A stretch of DNA of 64,000 nucleotides. Origin: Dysgonomonas gadei ATCC BAA-286 (GTDB lineage Bacteria > Bacteroidota > Bacteroidia > Bacteroidales > Dysgonomonadaceae). Made by a program: the position numbers and the translations under genes. Of this stretch, positions 9,284-19,123 are shown in pieces (positions within the stretch are counted from its first letter, which is position 1; each line of letters opens with the position of its first letter). Location of the stretch: the NCBI RefSeq assembly GCF_000213555.1, contig NZ_GL891982.1, positions 271,910-335,909 on the forward strand, read 5' to 3'. The notes under the pieces were generated by a model that was not told where the DNA came from, did not search any database, and was given only the letters and a program-made list of their open reading frames with translations.

Positions 9284-11485
9284 TTATTCCTGAGAAATAA
9301 GCAAGACAGTACTATCGAACGGATTTCCTATATTCAGATTGATACCTGCTTTCATCAGATAATCACCGGAAAATACCTGCCCGTTTCCAGAGAAAGAGCT
9401 ATTACCCGGTTTAACATTCAATTCTGTTATTCTATAATTCTTACCCGGATCGAGACCTTTCAGCTTGGTTTCAAGATATGTCGTACGCCCATGATACTTA
9501 AGGCTGTAAGCAAAAAAGACAGATTGCTTCTTATCTTTCGACACATACATATGCGATGCCCATCCATGCTTTCCATACGGAGATACCAGCCTGCACAGGT
9601 CGCCGAATTGTACAATCGGCCTGATTGTTTTATAGTCTTTTATTGCATTGACGGCAAATTCGTATTCGTCCCCAATGTCTTTGGGCTGCAGTTCCATTCC
9701 CAAACGGCCCGACATAGCCACATCGAAGCGGAACTTTAGCGGAGTTATCATACCAGTCTGATGATTAGGGCTGGTAGACACATGCGATCCTGTAGCGATA
9801 GCCGGGAAGAACAGATTTGTCCCATATTGGATAAAAATACGATCCAAAGCATTTGTGTTATCGCTCGCCCAAAACTCGGTATGATACTTCAATGCACCGA
9901 ATTCCACACGTCCGCCACCGGAAGAGCATAACTGTATTTCTATATCGGGATATTTTGCCCTGATTCTATCATATACTTTATACAATCCCTTCACATATTC
10001 ATACCAGAAATGAGTTTGTTCGTCTTTCGGCAGATAGTCGGACCCAACATTATCTACATGTCTGTTCGCATCCCATTTGATATAACTTATGTTTTTAGAC
10101 ATGGAGACCACATCGTCAAATGTTTTAAAAACAAAATCCTGCACCTCAGGGTTACTTAAATCCAATAGCCATTGGTTACGCATGGGAAGAATATCGCGTT
10201 TACCGCTTTTGACAATCCACTCCGGATGATTTTTTGCCAGTTCACTGTCTGGGTTAACCATCTCCGGTTCAATCCAGATACCAAATTTCACACCCTTACT
10301 TACTGCATAGTCTGCCAGATAGTTAATACCTCTAGGTAGTTTTTTCTTGTTCACCTGCCAGTCGCCGAGACCTGCATTGTCACCATTACGCGGATATTTA
10401 TTACCAAACCATCCATCGTCAAGTACAAACATTTCCACTCCGAACTTAGCGGCATCGTCTATCATATCTGTTATAGTCTTTTCATCGAATGTAAAATAAG
10501 CGCCTTCCCAGCTATTGAGAATAACAGGACGCAATTTATCTCCATGAACAAGAGCGTATCTACGTGCCCAGTCATGATAATTTCTCGATAGCTGTCCCAC
10601 ACCGCTGGCGCTATAGGTCAGAATCATTTCGGGTGTTTCTAGTTTTTGTTCCGGTTTCAGATAGAAAGTAGAAGCGAAAGGGTTCATCCCCGCTACAATA
10701 CCCAGCTTGCCTGTTTCATCGAGTTCAAACGATAATTTATAATTGCCCGACCATGCTAACGAGCCGCCGTATACTTCACCCGAGTCCTCATTCGCAGGCC
10801 CGTTTAATGAAAGAAGAAACGATGGATTCTCCGACTGGGTAGCTCTTACCCCTTTCTTTGTTTCTATCACTTTTAACCCATGAGTAAGTTCTTCCTCTTC
10901 CATCTGCATTTCGGCAGCCCATGTCCCGTTAAAATGGGTGAGATAATATGATTCGGCATGAATCGGGATATATGATGATGCCAGATTTTCTACTTTTATC
11001 CCGCTTTTTTCTTTATGGGATATCGTAACCGACTGTGCAATAATATTCTCTTTCTTATAAGCAATAAAACGGACATCTACATAGACAGGATACAATTTGT
11101 CTTTCAGACTTATAACTGTTTCTGTCCTGTTACTATCCAGAGTTTTTGTCTGAGTACCCACATAAATCAGTTCGGTAGTAAGGACTCCATCATCGTGTGT
11201 TAGTTTTAATGCAGGATTGAGATAATAACGCCCCCCGTATGCAGGATACATTTGTGAGGCAAAATCATCGTTTGTGTCGGGCTGTCCCTTTATTTTTTTG
11301 TCTGTGAATGAGGAAACCCCATTCAATTTGTTACCCCAATACTGAAAGATTACTTTTTCGTTGGGAGAAGCGGTGAATATCATCGCCAGATTGTCCGTTT
11401 CCACTTGTATAACTTTCTTTTCCTGACTGAATACGTTTAATGTCGTCAGAAATAGCAGAAAAATACTTAATACAGATGTTCTCAT
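9284..11485 (-). CDS. GH36 alpha-galactosidase
   Basis: The exported enzyme of 733 residues has a signal peptide at 1-21 (ending NVFSQ). It has the large N-terminal beta-sandwich of GH36 and a TIM barrel with FVLDDGWFG and GIWIEPEMVNPDSEL. The probable nucleophile is in YIKWDANRHV (Asp near 471), and the acid/base is in WASDNTNALDR (Asp near 541). These are the standard bacterial alpha-galactosidase motifs. It would remove alpha-galactose side groups, for instance from galactomannan oligosaccharides. A perfect 14-bp hairpin lies 24 bases before its start codon, so its translation or mRNA stability may be set separately from the upstream PUL genes. Confidence 0.92.
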   Translation of the reverse strand: MRTSVLSIFLLFLTTLNVFSQEKKVIQVETDNLAMIFTASPNEKVIFQYWGNKLNGVSSFTDKKIKGQPDTNDDFASQMYPAYGGRYYLNPALKLTHDDGVLTTELIYVGTQTKTLDSNRTETVISLKDKLYPVYVDVRFIAYKKENIIAQSVTISHKEKSGIKVENLASSYIPIHAESYYLTHFNGTWAAEMQMEEEELTHGLKVIETKKGVRATQSENPSFLLSLNGPANEDSGEVYGGSLAWSGNYKLSFELDETGKLGIVAGMNPFASTFYLKPEQKLETPEMILTYSASGVGQLSRNYHDWARRYALVHGDKLRPVILNSWEGAYFTFDEKTITDMIDDAAKFGVEMFVLDDGWFGNKYPRNGDNAGLGDWQVNKKKLPRGINYLADYAVSKGVKFGIWIEPEMVNPDSELAKNHPEWIVKSGKRDILPMRNQWLLDLSNPEVQDFVFKTFDDVVSMSKNISYIKWDANRHVDNVGSDYLPKDEQTHFWYEYVKGLYKVYDRIRAKYPDIEIQLCSSGGGRVEFGALKYHTEFWASDNTNALDRIFIQYGTNLFFPAIATGSHVSTSPNHQTGMITPLKFRFDVAMSGRLGMELQPKDIGDEYEFAVNAIKDYKTIRPIVQFGDLCRLVSPYGKHGWASHMYVSKDKKQSVFFAYSLKYHGRTTYLETKLKGLDPGKNYRITELNVKPGNSSFSGNGQVFSGDYLMKAGINLNIGNPFDSTVLLISQE

Positions 11486-11509
11486 TTAAATTAGATGTTT
11501 TAGAAGACG

Positions 11510-11541
11510 TATCTACTTTGTATTTTTATACAAAGTAGATA
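11510..11541. other. Perfect 14-bp hairpin in front of the GH36 gene
   Basis: TATCTACTTTGTAT and ATACAAAGTAGATA are perfectly inverted around TTTT. The hairpin ends 24 bases upstream of the GH36 ATG and about 180 bases past the stop codon of the preceding gene. On the minus strand no T-run follows it. It could be an mRNA processing or stabilising hairpin, or an operator. Confidence 0.6.
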
Positions 11542-11590
11542 TTCTTTTTATTATTAATCTTTATTCCTTTTGCCTTCGATTTTGTGGAGA

Positions 11591-11665
11591 ATACATATAC
11601 ACCTCTAAACAAACGAGAATTATTTGCCGCTCACTCATTCATTTGTATACGAGGTATATATGTAT
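11591..11665. other. 15-bp inverted repeat in the PUL intergenic gap
   Basis: ATACATATACACCTC (11591-11605) pairs with GAGGTATATATGTAT (11651-11665) with one mismatch across a 45-base loop. It lies 56 bases beyond the stop of the GH-D gene. It may be a weak terminator or processing site. It has no T-run. Confidence 0.4.
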
Positions 11666-11720
11666 ATCTGCCACACTAGATCATGATAACCAAACTCTCA
11701 TCATTCTCTATTTATGCGGA

Positions 11721-13823
11721 TTATTTATCTATTCTATATACTCTTACATCCTGTGACGGAACAGAGTATTGCAGATTATTATTGTTAATAGAAAGCTGAG
11801 TGGATGTCCACAGTTCTTTCACTTCTGATTTATCGGCATTCTTCAGTCCCACACGGGTCAGATCCAGATTTCCTTCTTTAACCGTATTTTTGTCAAAATT
11901 GAAGATAGCCACATAAATATATTCTTTTGTGTCTAGCATATACATCAATTCCGCTTTATCCGGCTCAGCGGCGGTATAGCCCTCTACCGGATAAAAAGAC
12001 TTGCCTATACGGGCTATATCGTTGATATCTTTGTTTGTAGCCACTTTCATGGCTTTATCGCGGGCTTCCTTATCTCCGGGGAAACTTCCTTTCAGACTGA
12101 AATTATCACCCAGCATATAGATACCGGTAATAACAGCCGAAGTAATACGTCCTCTGTTGGCTCCTTCTTTATAATCTGCCGCCTCCTGAGGTTTATATAA
12201 CAGGATATGGTCCGAATCGTTGAACGGATAAACGCGGTCGAGCCACCATCCGAATGAAAGGCTATTGAGCATATAACCTGTAGTGCCCCATTCACCTTCT
12301 GTCATCGCTCCCCATGCATCACAACTGATACGCTTCGATGTCCCATACTGAGATGGAAATGTAGGGGCGATGGACAAGGCCATAAACATATCTTCACCAC
12401 ACAGGTCCGACAGGTATTTCATACCTTCGTTATATGCCTGTACACCTGTTGTTACAGCAGGATTGTAGAAAGAATCGGCTTCGAGCGTGCCGTTATTGAT
12501 AAAGTCGAGTTTCACATAAGTATATCCCAGTTTCTTAAATTTGTTGATGTAATAATCCATTCTTTGCTTTGTTGCCGGATGAGTCGGGTCTACGGCCAAT
12601 GACTCCACTTTACGGGGTTTGCCGTTAGCATATAAGTAAATATCCTTGTATTTCCATTTGCCGTCAGTGCCCTCAACTGTAGCTTCTGCATTTCCGTGCC
12701 AGTCAGAAAACGGGCACCAATAGATCCCGGCTTTCTGCCCGTTAGCTTTACAATGCTCTACAAAAGTACGAAGTTGATCTTCTGAAAAGTTATCCCAGAA
12801 AGAATCCAGTCCGATATAAACAGTATTGTCGTTTTCGAAACTATTTGGCTGTAATTCATTTTTGAAGAAATCGGAAACATCTATTGCCCCCTCATAGTTT
12901 ACTTTTTCTGCCATTGCAGCCCAGCTGTTCCAGCCAAAAGGTGTTCCGCCATTCCATTTACGGGGAGGAGCCACCAAAGCATTCGCTTCACCAAACGTCT
13001 CCAATCCTCGGCGCCAATCGGAGAAAAAGCCAAAGAATATTTTAGGCGATTTCAGGCTTTTTCCTTTTATACTACCGTGTTCTTTTGATGGCCTGTCCGG
13101 TTTGTCACTGATATCCCTTGTTAATTCATGAGCTACGCCGCCATAACATTCCAGTTCGGTAATATATTGATTGTCTTCCCCTTTGTAACGAATGCCAGTC
13201 TTCCATGTATCGTGTTCCACCGAGCCGATAACCAATCCGTTCCGATCCTTTCCATTGAATATGGACGTTACTTCGAAAGATATATCCTCTCCTGTCAGGG
13301 GAGATGAAAGGTAGTGTACAAAAGCATCATTATCGAATGGGACACGCAATGCTCGGTTACTGTCATCATGTGGTAAAAAAGTATTTCGTGCCATAGTGTA
13401 CACCGGAGCTATATAATTACTGGAAATATCTGTTGAAGATTCCAGATATACTTCTGTAAGAAAGTATTCCTTATCAGAATAGAAATAATATACCTGTTTG
13501 ATATCAGGTTTACCGGATAAGCCAGTATAACTGACAGTAAATTTTTGTCCATTGCCGAATATATCGGAAACAGATTCTTTAGCAATACTTACTTCCGGAT
13601 AAGCAGTGCTTTCTATAAAGTCATCTCCTACTTTTGCTTTTACAAATACACCGGACAATATATTTTTTCCATTGTGATTGTAATCTAATGTTTTGGTACC
13701 TTCATTATAAATGACAGACCACTCTTTATTTCCTATTTTGTTTTCACTTGTACAAGATGCACATGCCAGAAGGCATATGCAACTTATACAAATAAAAGCT
13801 ATAAAACCTGTTGTTTTAGCCAT
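11721..13823 (-). CDS. Clan GH-D alpha-galactosidase-like lipoprotein
   Basis: This protein of 700 residues has a lipoprotein signal (lipobox LLAC, Cys21). A large N-terminal beta domain is followed by a TIM barrel starting with the GWNSW motif shared by GH27/GH36-type alpha-galactosidases. Probable catalytic aspartates are in YVKLDFINN (Asp near 439) and RISCDAWG (Asp near 501). It differs clearly from the classical GH36 next to it, so it is probably a second activity on a related alpha-galactoside, or a distant subfamily. It starts 12 bases after the SusD stop codon, which indicates co-translation with the import machinery and suggests surface or periplasmic anchoring. The exact CAZy family is not certain. 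Confidence 0.75.
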   Translation of the reverse strand: MAKTTGFIAFICISCICLLACASCTSENKIGNKEWSVIYNEGTKTLDYNHNGKNILSGVFVKAKVGDDFIESTAYPEVSIAKESVSDIFGNGQKFTVSYTGLSGKPDIKQVYYFYSDKEYFLTEVYLESSTDISSNYIAPVYTMARNTFLPHDDSNRALRVPFDNDAFVHYLSSPLTGEDISFEVTSIFNGKDRNGLVIGSVEHDTWKTGIRYKGEDNQYITELECYGGVAHELTRDISDKPDRPSKEHGSIKGKSLKSPKIFFGFFSDWRRGLETFGEANALVAPPRKWNGGTPFGWNSWAAMAEKVNYEGAIDVSDFFKNELQPNSFENDNTVYIGLDSFWDNFSEDQLRTFVEHCKANGQKAGIYWCPFSDWHGNAEATVEGTDGKWKYKDIYLYANGKPRKVESLAVDPTHPATKQRMDYYINKFKKLGYTYVKLDFINNGTLEADSFYNPAVTTGVQAYNEGMKYLSDLCGEDMFMALSIAPTFPSQYGTSKRISCDAWGAMTEGEWGTTGYMLNSLSFGWWLDRVYPFNDSDHILLYKPQEAADYKEGANRGRITSAVITGIYMLGDNFSLKGSFPGDKEARDKAMKVATNKDINDIARIGKSFYPVEGYTAAEPDKAELMYMLDTKEYIYVAIFNFDKNTVKEGNLDLTRVGLKNADKSEVKELWTSTQLSINNNNLQYSVPSQDVRVYRIDK

Positions 13824-13835
13824 TTCGTTTTTATT

Positions 13836-15437
13836 TTAATTATATCCCGGGTTCTGATCTTCTTCCGTAATATCCGTACTGTTATTGATTTCGGTATTCG
13901 GAATGGGATAGCGCATGTGATATTCCTGAATCGTATTGGATTCTTTAGCCCATCGATTGCGTTCTTTGATCAGCTTCACAAAACTGCCGGTTCTGATAAG
14001 GTCCATTCGTCTCCACCCTTCAAAACAAAGTTCTCTCATACGTTCGTTCATCATCTCTTCTTTGAATTGTTCCTGAGAAAGGCCTTTCCACTCTTTATCA
14101 GCCGGAAGTGTTCCTCCCCAGGCACGTTTACGCACCTGATTATTCACAACGTTGATTGCGTCGGCAGTTTTTCCTGTTTCATTCAGGCATTCGGCATAAC
14201 AAAGAAGAACGTCCGCAAAACGAATCATCGGATAATTCTTACCCACCCTGTAATAACTTCTGTTAGAGACATTCGGATAAGCAGGCGCAAATTTATCAAT
14301 GCGTCTATCTTCCCATTTTTTAACGTGGGGATCCAATTCATCGGCTGCATCTGTGGGAACGGTGTAGGTCTTACCATCGTAAATCCATTCATAACGCAGA
14401 TTGACGTTTTTGCGCAAGTCTCCGTCTTCCCAAACTCCACCATCGTCTTTCATACTGTATGCATATACTGTCGGCATAATCACATCCCATCCTCCAAGGT
14501 AGCATTCTTCGCTATAACCGGCTTGTCCCAGGGTTTTAGAACCAAAGTCCCACTGCCATCCGCTTCTTCCGTTGTCATTAGGTTCGTAGTTGATCTCAAA
14601 TACCGACTCGGCAGAATTAAACTCCAACGTACCCCATTCGTCAAATAATGTCGCATAACTAGGCTCTAAAGAATAGCGTCCGTCATTTATTTGCTCAAAA
14701 TAACCGATGGCTTCCTGAAAATCACGATAACCGCTCTCCTGAGGCGCATACATACATACTTTGCCCAACATGGCTACAGCCGCCCCTCTGGTGGCACGAT
14801 CCCCGGTCTGTTTGCCTTCGTCCAGATTTTCGGATGCGTATTTAAAGTCCTCAAAAATTTGTTTCCACACTTCAGTCAATGGTCTTCTCGATCTATCGAT
14901 TTCCGTCTGGTTCAAATCTGTAATTTCAATAACCGGAACCTCTCCCCAATACATCGCCAGTTCAAACATAGACATGGCACGCATGAAACTGGCATTGGCT
15001 TTCAGTATCTTGATCCTTTTCAGTTTTGCCTCATCCGTCTCCGATTGTTCCAAAACACTAAGTCCGCAAACGCTCAACGATGCCGTATTTATGATAGGCC
15101 ATTTACTCTGCCACATATTTGAAATTCTATCAGACTCGCTGTTTAACTGACCATTATAGTAATCGAGCCCAGGCTGACTCGCATATGTCAACACTTCTTT
15201 AATACCTTGTTGGGCTTCGTCTGTACCTATCAGGTAAAAGGTAAAGCCCTGTCGTTGTACCTTCGAATCACGAAACGATTTGTATAAACCGTCAACCGTA
15301 CGCTCCAAGATTCCTAAATCCTTATAAACCTGATCAGGCGTCAGCGCACCCTGAGGTCTTTCGTCTAAAAAATCGCTGCATGAATAGCTACCGAACAAAC
15401 TGGCAACAGCAAGCAACACTATATTTATTTTTTTCAT
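13836..15437 (-). CDS. SusD/RagB family glycan-binding lipoprotein
   Basis: This is an outer-membrane lipoprotein of 533 residues with lipobox SYSC (Cys20) followed by SDFLDERP, usual for SusD homologues. It shows the tetratricopeptide-like SusD fold by sequence features such as KANASFMRAMSMFELAMYWG and, near the end, RMRELCFEGWRRMDLIRTG. SusD proteins lie over the SusC barrel and capture the oligosaccharide. It directly follows the SusC gene (57 bases), the usual order. The sequence does not identify the ligand. Confidence 0.95.
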   Translation of the reverse strand: MKKINIVLLAVASLFGSYSCSDFLDERPQGALTPDQVYKDLGILERTVDGLYKSFRDSKVQRQGFTFYLIGTDEAQQGIKEVLTYASQPGLDYYNGQLNSESDRISNMWQSKWPIINTASLSVCGLSVLEQSETDEAKLKRIKILKANASFMRAMSMFELAMYWGEVPVIEITDLNQTEIDRSRRPLTEVWKQIFEDFKYASENLDEGKQTGDRATRGAAVAMLGKVCMYAPQESGYRDFQEAIGYFEQINDGRYSLEPSYATLFDEWGTLEFNSAESVFEINYEPNDNGRSGWQWDFGSKTLGQAGYSEECYLGGWDVIMPTVYAYSMKDDGGVWEDGDLRKNVNLRYEWIYDGKTYTVPTDAADELDPHVKKWEDRRIDKFAPAYPNVSNRSYYRVGKNYPMIRFADVLLCYAECLNETGKTADAINVVNNQVRKRAWGGTLPADKEWKGLSQEQFKEEMMNERMRELCFEGWRRMDLIRTGSFVKLIKERNRWAKESNTIQEYHMRYPIPNTEINNSTDITEEDQNPGYN

Positions 15438-15494
15438 AATAATTTGGTTTATTTCTAATTCATTTTACAATCGGTTTCCCTCATTAATAAATAG

Positions 15495-18400
15495 TTAGAA
15501 TGATACATTCAATCCAAAGACAAACATTCTTGTCGGCGGATACCAGTCTCCCATTTCAGGATCATAACCTTTGTATTGAGTCAGACAGAATACATTAGAA
15601 GCAGTGCTGTACACTCTCAGATTGTCCAGTTTCAGACTATTGACTATATTTCTCGGAAAAGTATACGACAAAGTCAGTGTTGATAAACGCAGATAAGAAG
15701 CGTTTTGTACAGAGAAATCCATTTGGCTGGCAGAAAACGGATTAAACGCCGACGCTCCATCGTTTCCATCCTGATACATAGGACGTGGGAATTTGGCATC
15801 TGTGTTTTCAGGTGCCCAACGATCCTGCAGATCGACGGAAGCCAGACTCCTGCCATTGCTACCAATAAGTGTTTCGTACAAAGAACTCAACTTTTTAGCC
15901 CCGTAGGAATAATTAAATACCGCGTTCAAAGAAATACCCTTATAAGTGAAATCTGTAGAGAATCCTCCATAAAACTTAGGGTCGGAGGAACCGACTATCA
16001 CCCGGTCATTATCGTCTATTTTTCCGTCGGGTGTACCGTTCGGACCAGAAACATCCAGCGGATACAAATCGCCGGGTCCTACATTTTTACCCTGCCAGTC
16101 TATTTGGTTTAGGCGATCCATATCGCCGGCTTGAGCAATTCCTCCGGTTTTCCATGTGTAAATAGTGTTACGCGATTCTCCCAAAAACAGGTTACCGTCT
16201 TTTTTCAGACTCTGCCAATCATCATATTTAAAGACGTGATCAACATCTCCATACAGCTTGGTAACTTTGTTTTTGTCTCTAGAGAAGTTTGCCGATATAT
16301 TCCATTCCAGATCTTTTGTTCTCAACGCATTAACGTCTACCGTAAACTCAATGCCCCGGTTCCTGATTTCGCCGATATTCACAACAGCCGTTTTAAAACC
16401 TGAAGTTTCAGCCAGATTTCTGGTCATCAACAGATCACTATTGGTAATATCGAAATAGTCTGCCGAAATCTTGATTCTATTGTTGAGGAATGCCATATCC
16501 AATCCGACATTGAATTGATGTTGCGATTCCCAGTTGATATCCAGTGTCCCTTGTTTAGAATCAGGAACGTAAACTGTAGAGTAACCGTTTTTAGGATCGT
16601 TTACTATATTGGGCTTATACAGGGTCATATAGGAATAATTGTCAATTTCCTGGTTACCTACAATACCATACCCGACACGTACTTTCAATTGGTCGAAAAA
16701 CGTCATATTTTTCATAAAGTCTTCCTGAGTAACGTTCCATGCCCCTGAGAAAGATGGAAATAAACCCCATCTGTTACCTTGTGAAAATTTAGAAGAACCA
16801 TCATAACGGGCAGTAACAGTCAGGTAATATTTATCGGCGTATGTATAATTGCCTCGCACAAAATATGACATCAAGGATGAGGTATAAAAATCAGAACTGA
16901 TAAGTCTGTCGTTAAGGCGTTCCGAGGCTCCTATGTTATGATATCCGAAAAGGTTGGAATCGAATCCACGTCCTGTAACATTGGTATAGTTACGTGAATT
17001 TTTAGATGTACTGGTCCCTATTAACGCATTAATCCGGTGAACTCCGAAAGTATTGTCGTACGAAATAGTATTGTCCCATTGCCAGGTTGTAACATTATCT
17101 CTTTTGTGTTCTGCTTCTCCCTTATTAGAGTAACGAATAGCTTGTTGGATATCGTTCGGTTGATATCTGAAAGTGGATTCTTCAAAATTATTAATTGCGA
17201 AAGTCGTCCTTATATTCAGTCCTTTAACCGGATTGATATTCAAGAAATTGGAGCTGATGATACGGTTTCTTACCCTGTCGTTGTCTATACGCAATGTTCC
17301 CAGTGGATTGAAGTAATTCTCATCATCATATCCTCCATAGTTTAGTGTAAGCAGATCGTAATCAACCGGCAACATCGGATTAGCGCCTCTTGCTTTATCA
17401 AAAACATCGTCGTTGGCGTGTATTTGCGACTCTGTACGGATATACGAAGTATTTGTCCCTACTTTCAACCAAGGTTTAACGTTAAAATCAATATTGACAC
17501 GTCCCGTATAGTTTTTACTTCCCATCTTCTTTACCATACCTTGCTGATCAGAAAAACCAAAGCTTAAATAATAAGTTCCTTTATCGCTTCCGCCTGTAAA
17601 ACTCAAAACATGATTGTGTTCCACCGCATCACGGGTGACCTCGTCCAACCAGTCATAATCCTTAAAATTGGGATTGTTATAGGCATCCAGTTCATACTGC
17701 CCGAATACATATCCTCCCCCGCCTCTTGGATTATAGGCAGTCATAATACGATTCTGCATGTTGGCATCAATTTCGGCCTGTGTCGCATTCGGATGTCTTG
17801 CCATAAAACTATTACTAGCCGCATCTCTGCGAAGCTCGAATAGCTGTTTTGAGTTCATTGTCGCAGGTCTTTTCGCATATGAACGAACCCCAACCCATCC
17901 GTCATAATTCACTCTGCCTTCTCCTTTACTCCCCTTTTTTGTTGTAACCAAAATAACACCATTAGCGGCACGGGAGCCATATAAAGCTGTCGCCGAAGCA
18001 TCTTTCAATACTTCAATAGAAGCTACGTCGTTCAGGTTGACCGAGTTAAATCCGCCACCATAATTATCCATAACTAAACCGTCAACGACATAAATAGGAT
18101 CCGTTTTTCCATCAATAGTGTTGATACCTCTGATTTTTATGGAAGAATCATCTCCCGGTTTCGCCGCAGAGTTAATAAGAACACCGGCTACACGGCCTTG
18201 AAGTGCCTGATTGATATTAGTCACCGGTCTTTCCTGTAATACTTTACCGCTCACCCCCGAAACAGCCCCGGTCAAGTCACTTTTTTTCATAACGGCGCCG
18301 ACTACCACTACTTCATCTATCTGGAAATCCTGAGATTCCAATGAGATGTTTATTATTTCCCCTGTTACAGGGACTTCTTTAGATTCAAAACCTAAGAAAG

Positions 18401-18644
18401 AAAATACTAATACTGCATTTTTTGCGGCTGATATAGAATATCTGCCTTCAATATCCGTAAATGTTCCTGTAGTAGTGCCTTTAACAACAACCGAAACACC
18501 TGTTAGAGGTTCTTTTGTCAGCCCGTCTGTTACAACTCCTGTAACATTTATACTCTGAGCAAAAGCAATGGCTCCCGACATAAAAAACAGCAGAAGTGTA
18601 AGTACTGTTTTCAGCTCGGATTTGAGATTTATACGCTTGTTCAT
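15495..18644 (-). CDS. SusC/RagA family TonB-dependent transporter
   Basis: This is an outer-membrane importer of 1049 residues. It has a signal peptide (about 1-29), a carboxypeptidase-regulatory-like domain (about 32-115), the plug (about 125-235) with the typical motif SIEVLKDASATALYGSRAANG, and a 22-strand barrel ending in an aromatic-rich VFGLNVSF. The family imports oligosaccharides with SusD, powered by TonB-ExbBD. It is the first gene of the leftward PUL. The untranslated leader is probably long (about 210 bases if the -7 box at 18859 is used). It is divergent from the hybrid sensor that most likely activates it. Confidence 0.96.
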   Translation of the reverse strand: MNKRINLKSELKTVLTLLLFFMSGAIAFAQSINVTGVVTDGLTKEPLTGVSVVVKGTTTGTFTDIEGRYSISAAKNAVLVFSFLGFESKEVPVTGEIINISLESQDFQIDEVVVVGAVMKKSDLTGAVSGVSGKVLQERPVTNINQALQGRVAGVLINSAAKPGDDSSIKIRGINTIDGKTDPIYVVDGLVMDNYGGGFNSVNLNDVASIEVLKDASATALYGSRAANGVILVTTKKGSKGEGRVNYDGWVGVRSYAKRPATMNSKQLFELRRDAASNSFMARHPNATQAEIDANMQNRIMTAYNPRGGGGYVFGQYELDAYNNPNFKDYDWLDEVTRDAVEHNHVLSFTGGSDKGTYYLSFGFSDQQGMVKKMGSKNYTGRVNIDFNVKPWLKVGTNTSYIRTESQIHANDDVFDKARGANPMLPVDYDLLTLNYGGYDDENYFNPLGTLRIDNDRVRNRIISSNFLNINPVKGLNIRTTFAINNFEESTFRYQPNDIQQAIRYSNKGEAEHKRDNVTTWQWDNTISYDNTFGVHRINALIGTSTSKNSRNYTNVTGRGFDSNLFGYHNIGASERLNDRLISSDFYTSSLMSYFVRGNYTYADKYYLTVTARYDGSSKFSQGNRWGLFPSFSGAWNVTQEDFMKNMTFFDQLKVRVGYGIVGNQEIDNYSYMTLYKPNIVNDPKNGYSTVYVPDSKQGTLDINWESQHQFNVGLDMAFLNNRIKISADYFDITNSDLLMTRNLAETSGFKTAVVNIGEIRNRGIEFTVDVNALRTKDLEWNISANFSRDKNKVTKLYGDVDHVFKYDDWQSLKKDGNLFLGESRNTIYTWKTGGIAQAGDMDRLNQIDWQGKNVGPGDLYPLDVSGPNGTPDGKIDDNDRVIVGSSDPKFYGGFSTDFTYKGISLNAVFNYSYGAKKLSSLYETLIGSNGRSLASVDLQDRWAPENTDAKFPRPMYQDGNDGASAFNPFSASQMDFSVQNASYLRLSTLTLSYTFPRNIVNSLKLDNLRVYSTASNVFCLTQYKGYDPEMGDWYPPTRMFVFGLNVSF

Positions 18645-18858
18645 AAGTTATTTATTTTAGATAAAAAGATTTATGGTTTTAATTGTTTGAAATATAATAG
18701 ACGTCGTGATCAGGTTTTTCAAAAAACTATCCATCTTCATTATGGATTCTTTTCTTTCATAGCATTTTTTATTTAAATGTTTATAATAAAATAACACAAA
18801 TGGTAGCTCATGGATTATTTAATATGTTTTACCGGTATCCTTAATATCCACTCCGATG

Positions 18859-18866
18859 CAAATGTA
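18859..18866 (-). promoter_or_regulatory. Candidate -7 box for the susC operon
   Basis: On the minus strand this reads TACATTTG, matching TAnnTTTG. No good -33 TTG lies at 19-21 bases. This is common for promoters that need an activator, such as the linked hybrid sensor. Confidence 0.35.
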
Positions 18867-18974
18867 AATTTAACCTTCTATTGCAGGAATTCCTGTCATG
18901 TCAAAAAATAAAAGATATGTCGTAAAAAGTATTTTTTGTCCAGAATCGGACATTTGTTATATTTATTGCGACGG

Positions 18975-19001
18975 TTGTAATTTTTAGAATACGTATATTT
19001 G
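18975..19001 (+). promoter_or_regulatory. Candidate promoter of the hybrid sensor gene
   Basis: TTG (18975-18977) and TATATTTG (18994-19001) match the Bacteroidetes elements, but the spacer is only 16 bases instead of about 19. The leader would be about 115 bases. Confidence 0.4.
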
Positions 19002-19123
19002 CTACAAATACGATATCCGTTATTCAGGTCGCAGACCTATCTTTCATTTTTGCATCTGCAACAATAGCCGATTATGGTTAAGTGGTGTTACATTAAATAC
19101 TTTCTTTCACATAATATTGTTCC

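Larger units (their letters stand above)
18645..19123. other. Divergent regulatory gap between SusC and the hybrid sensor
   Basis: The 479 bases hold no ORF. They must contain the control region of the PUL. Candidate -7 boxes for both directions are listed separately. I saw no strong direct repeat that would be the AraC-domain operator. Confidence 0.6.
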
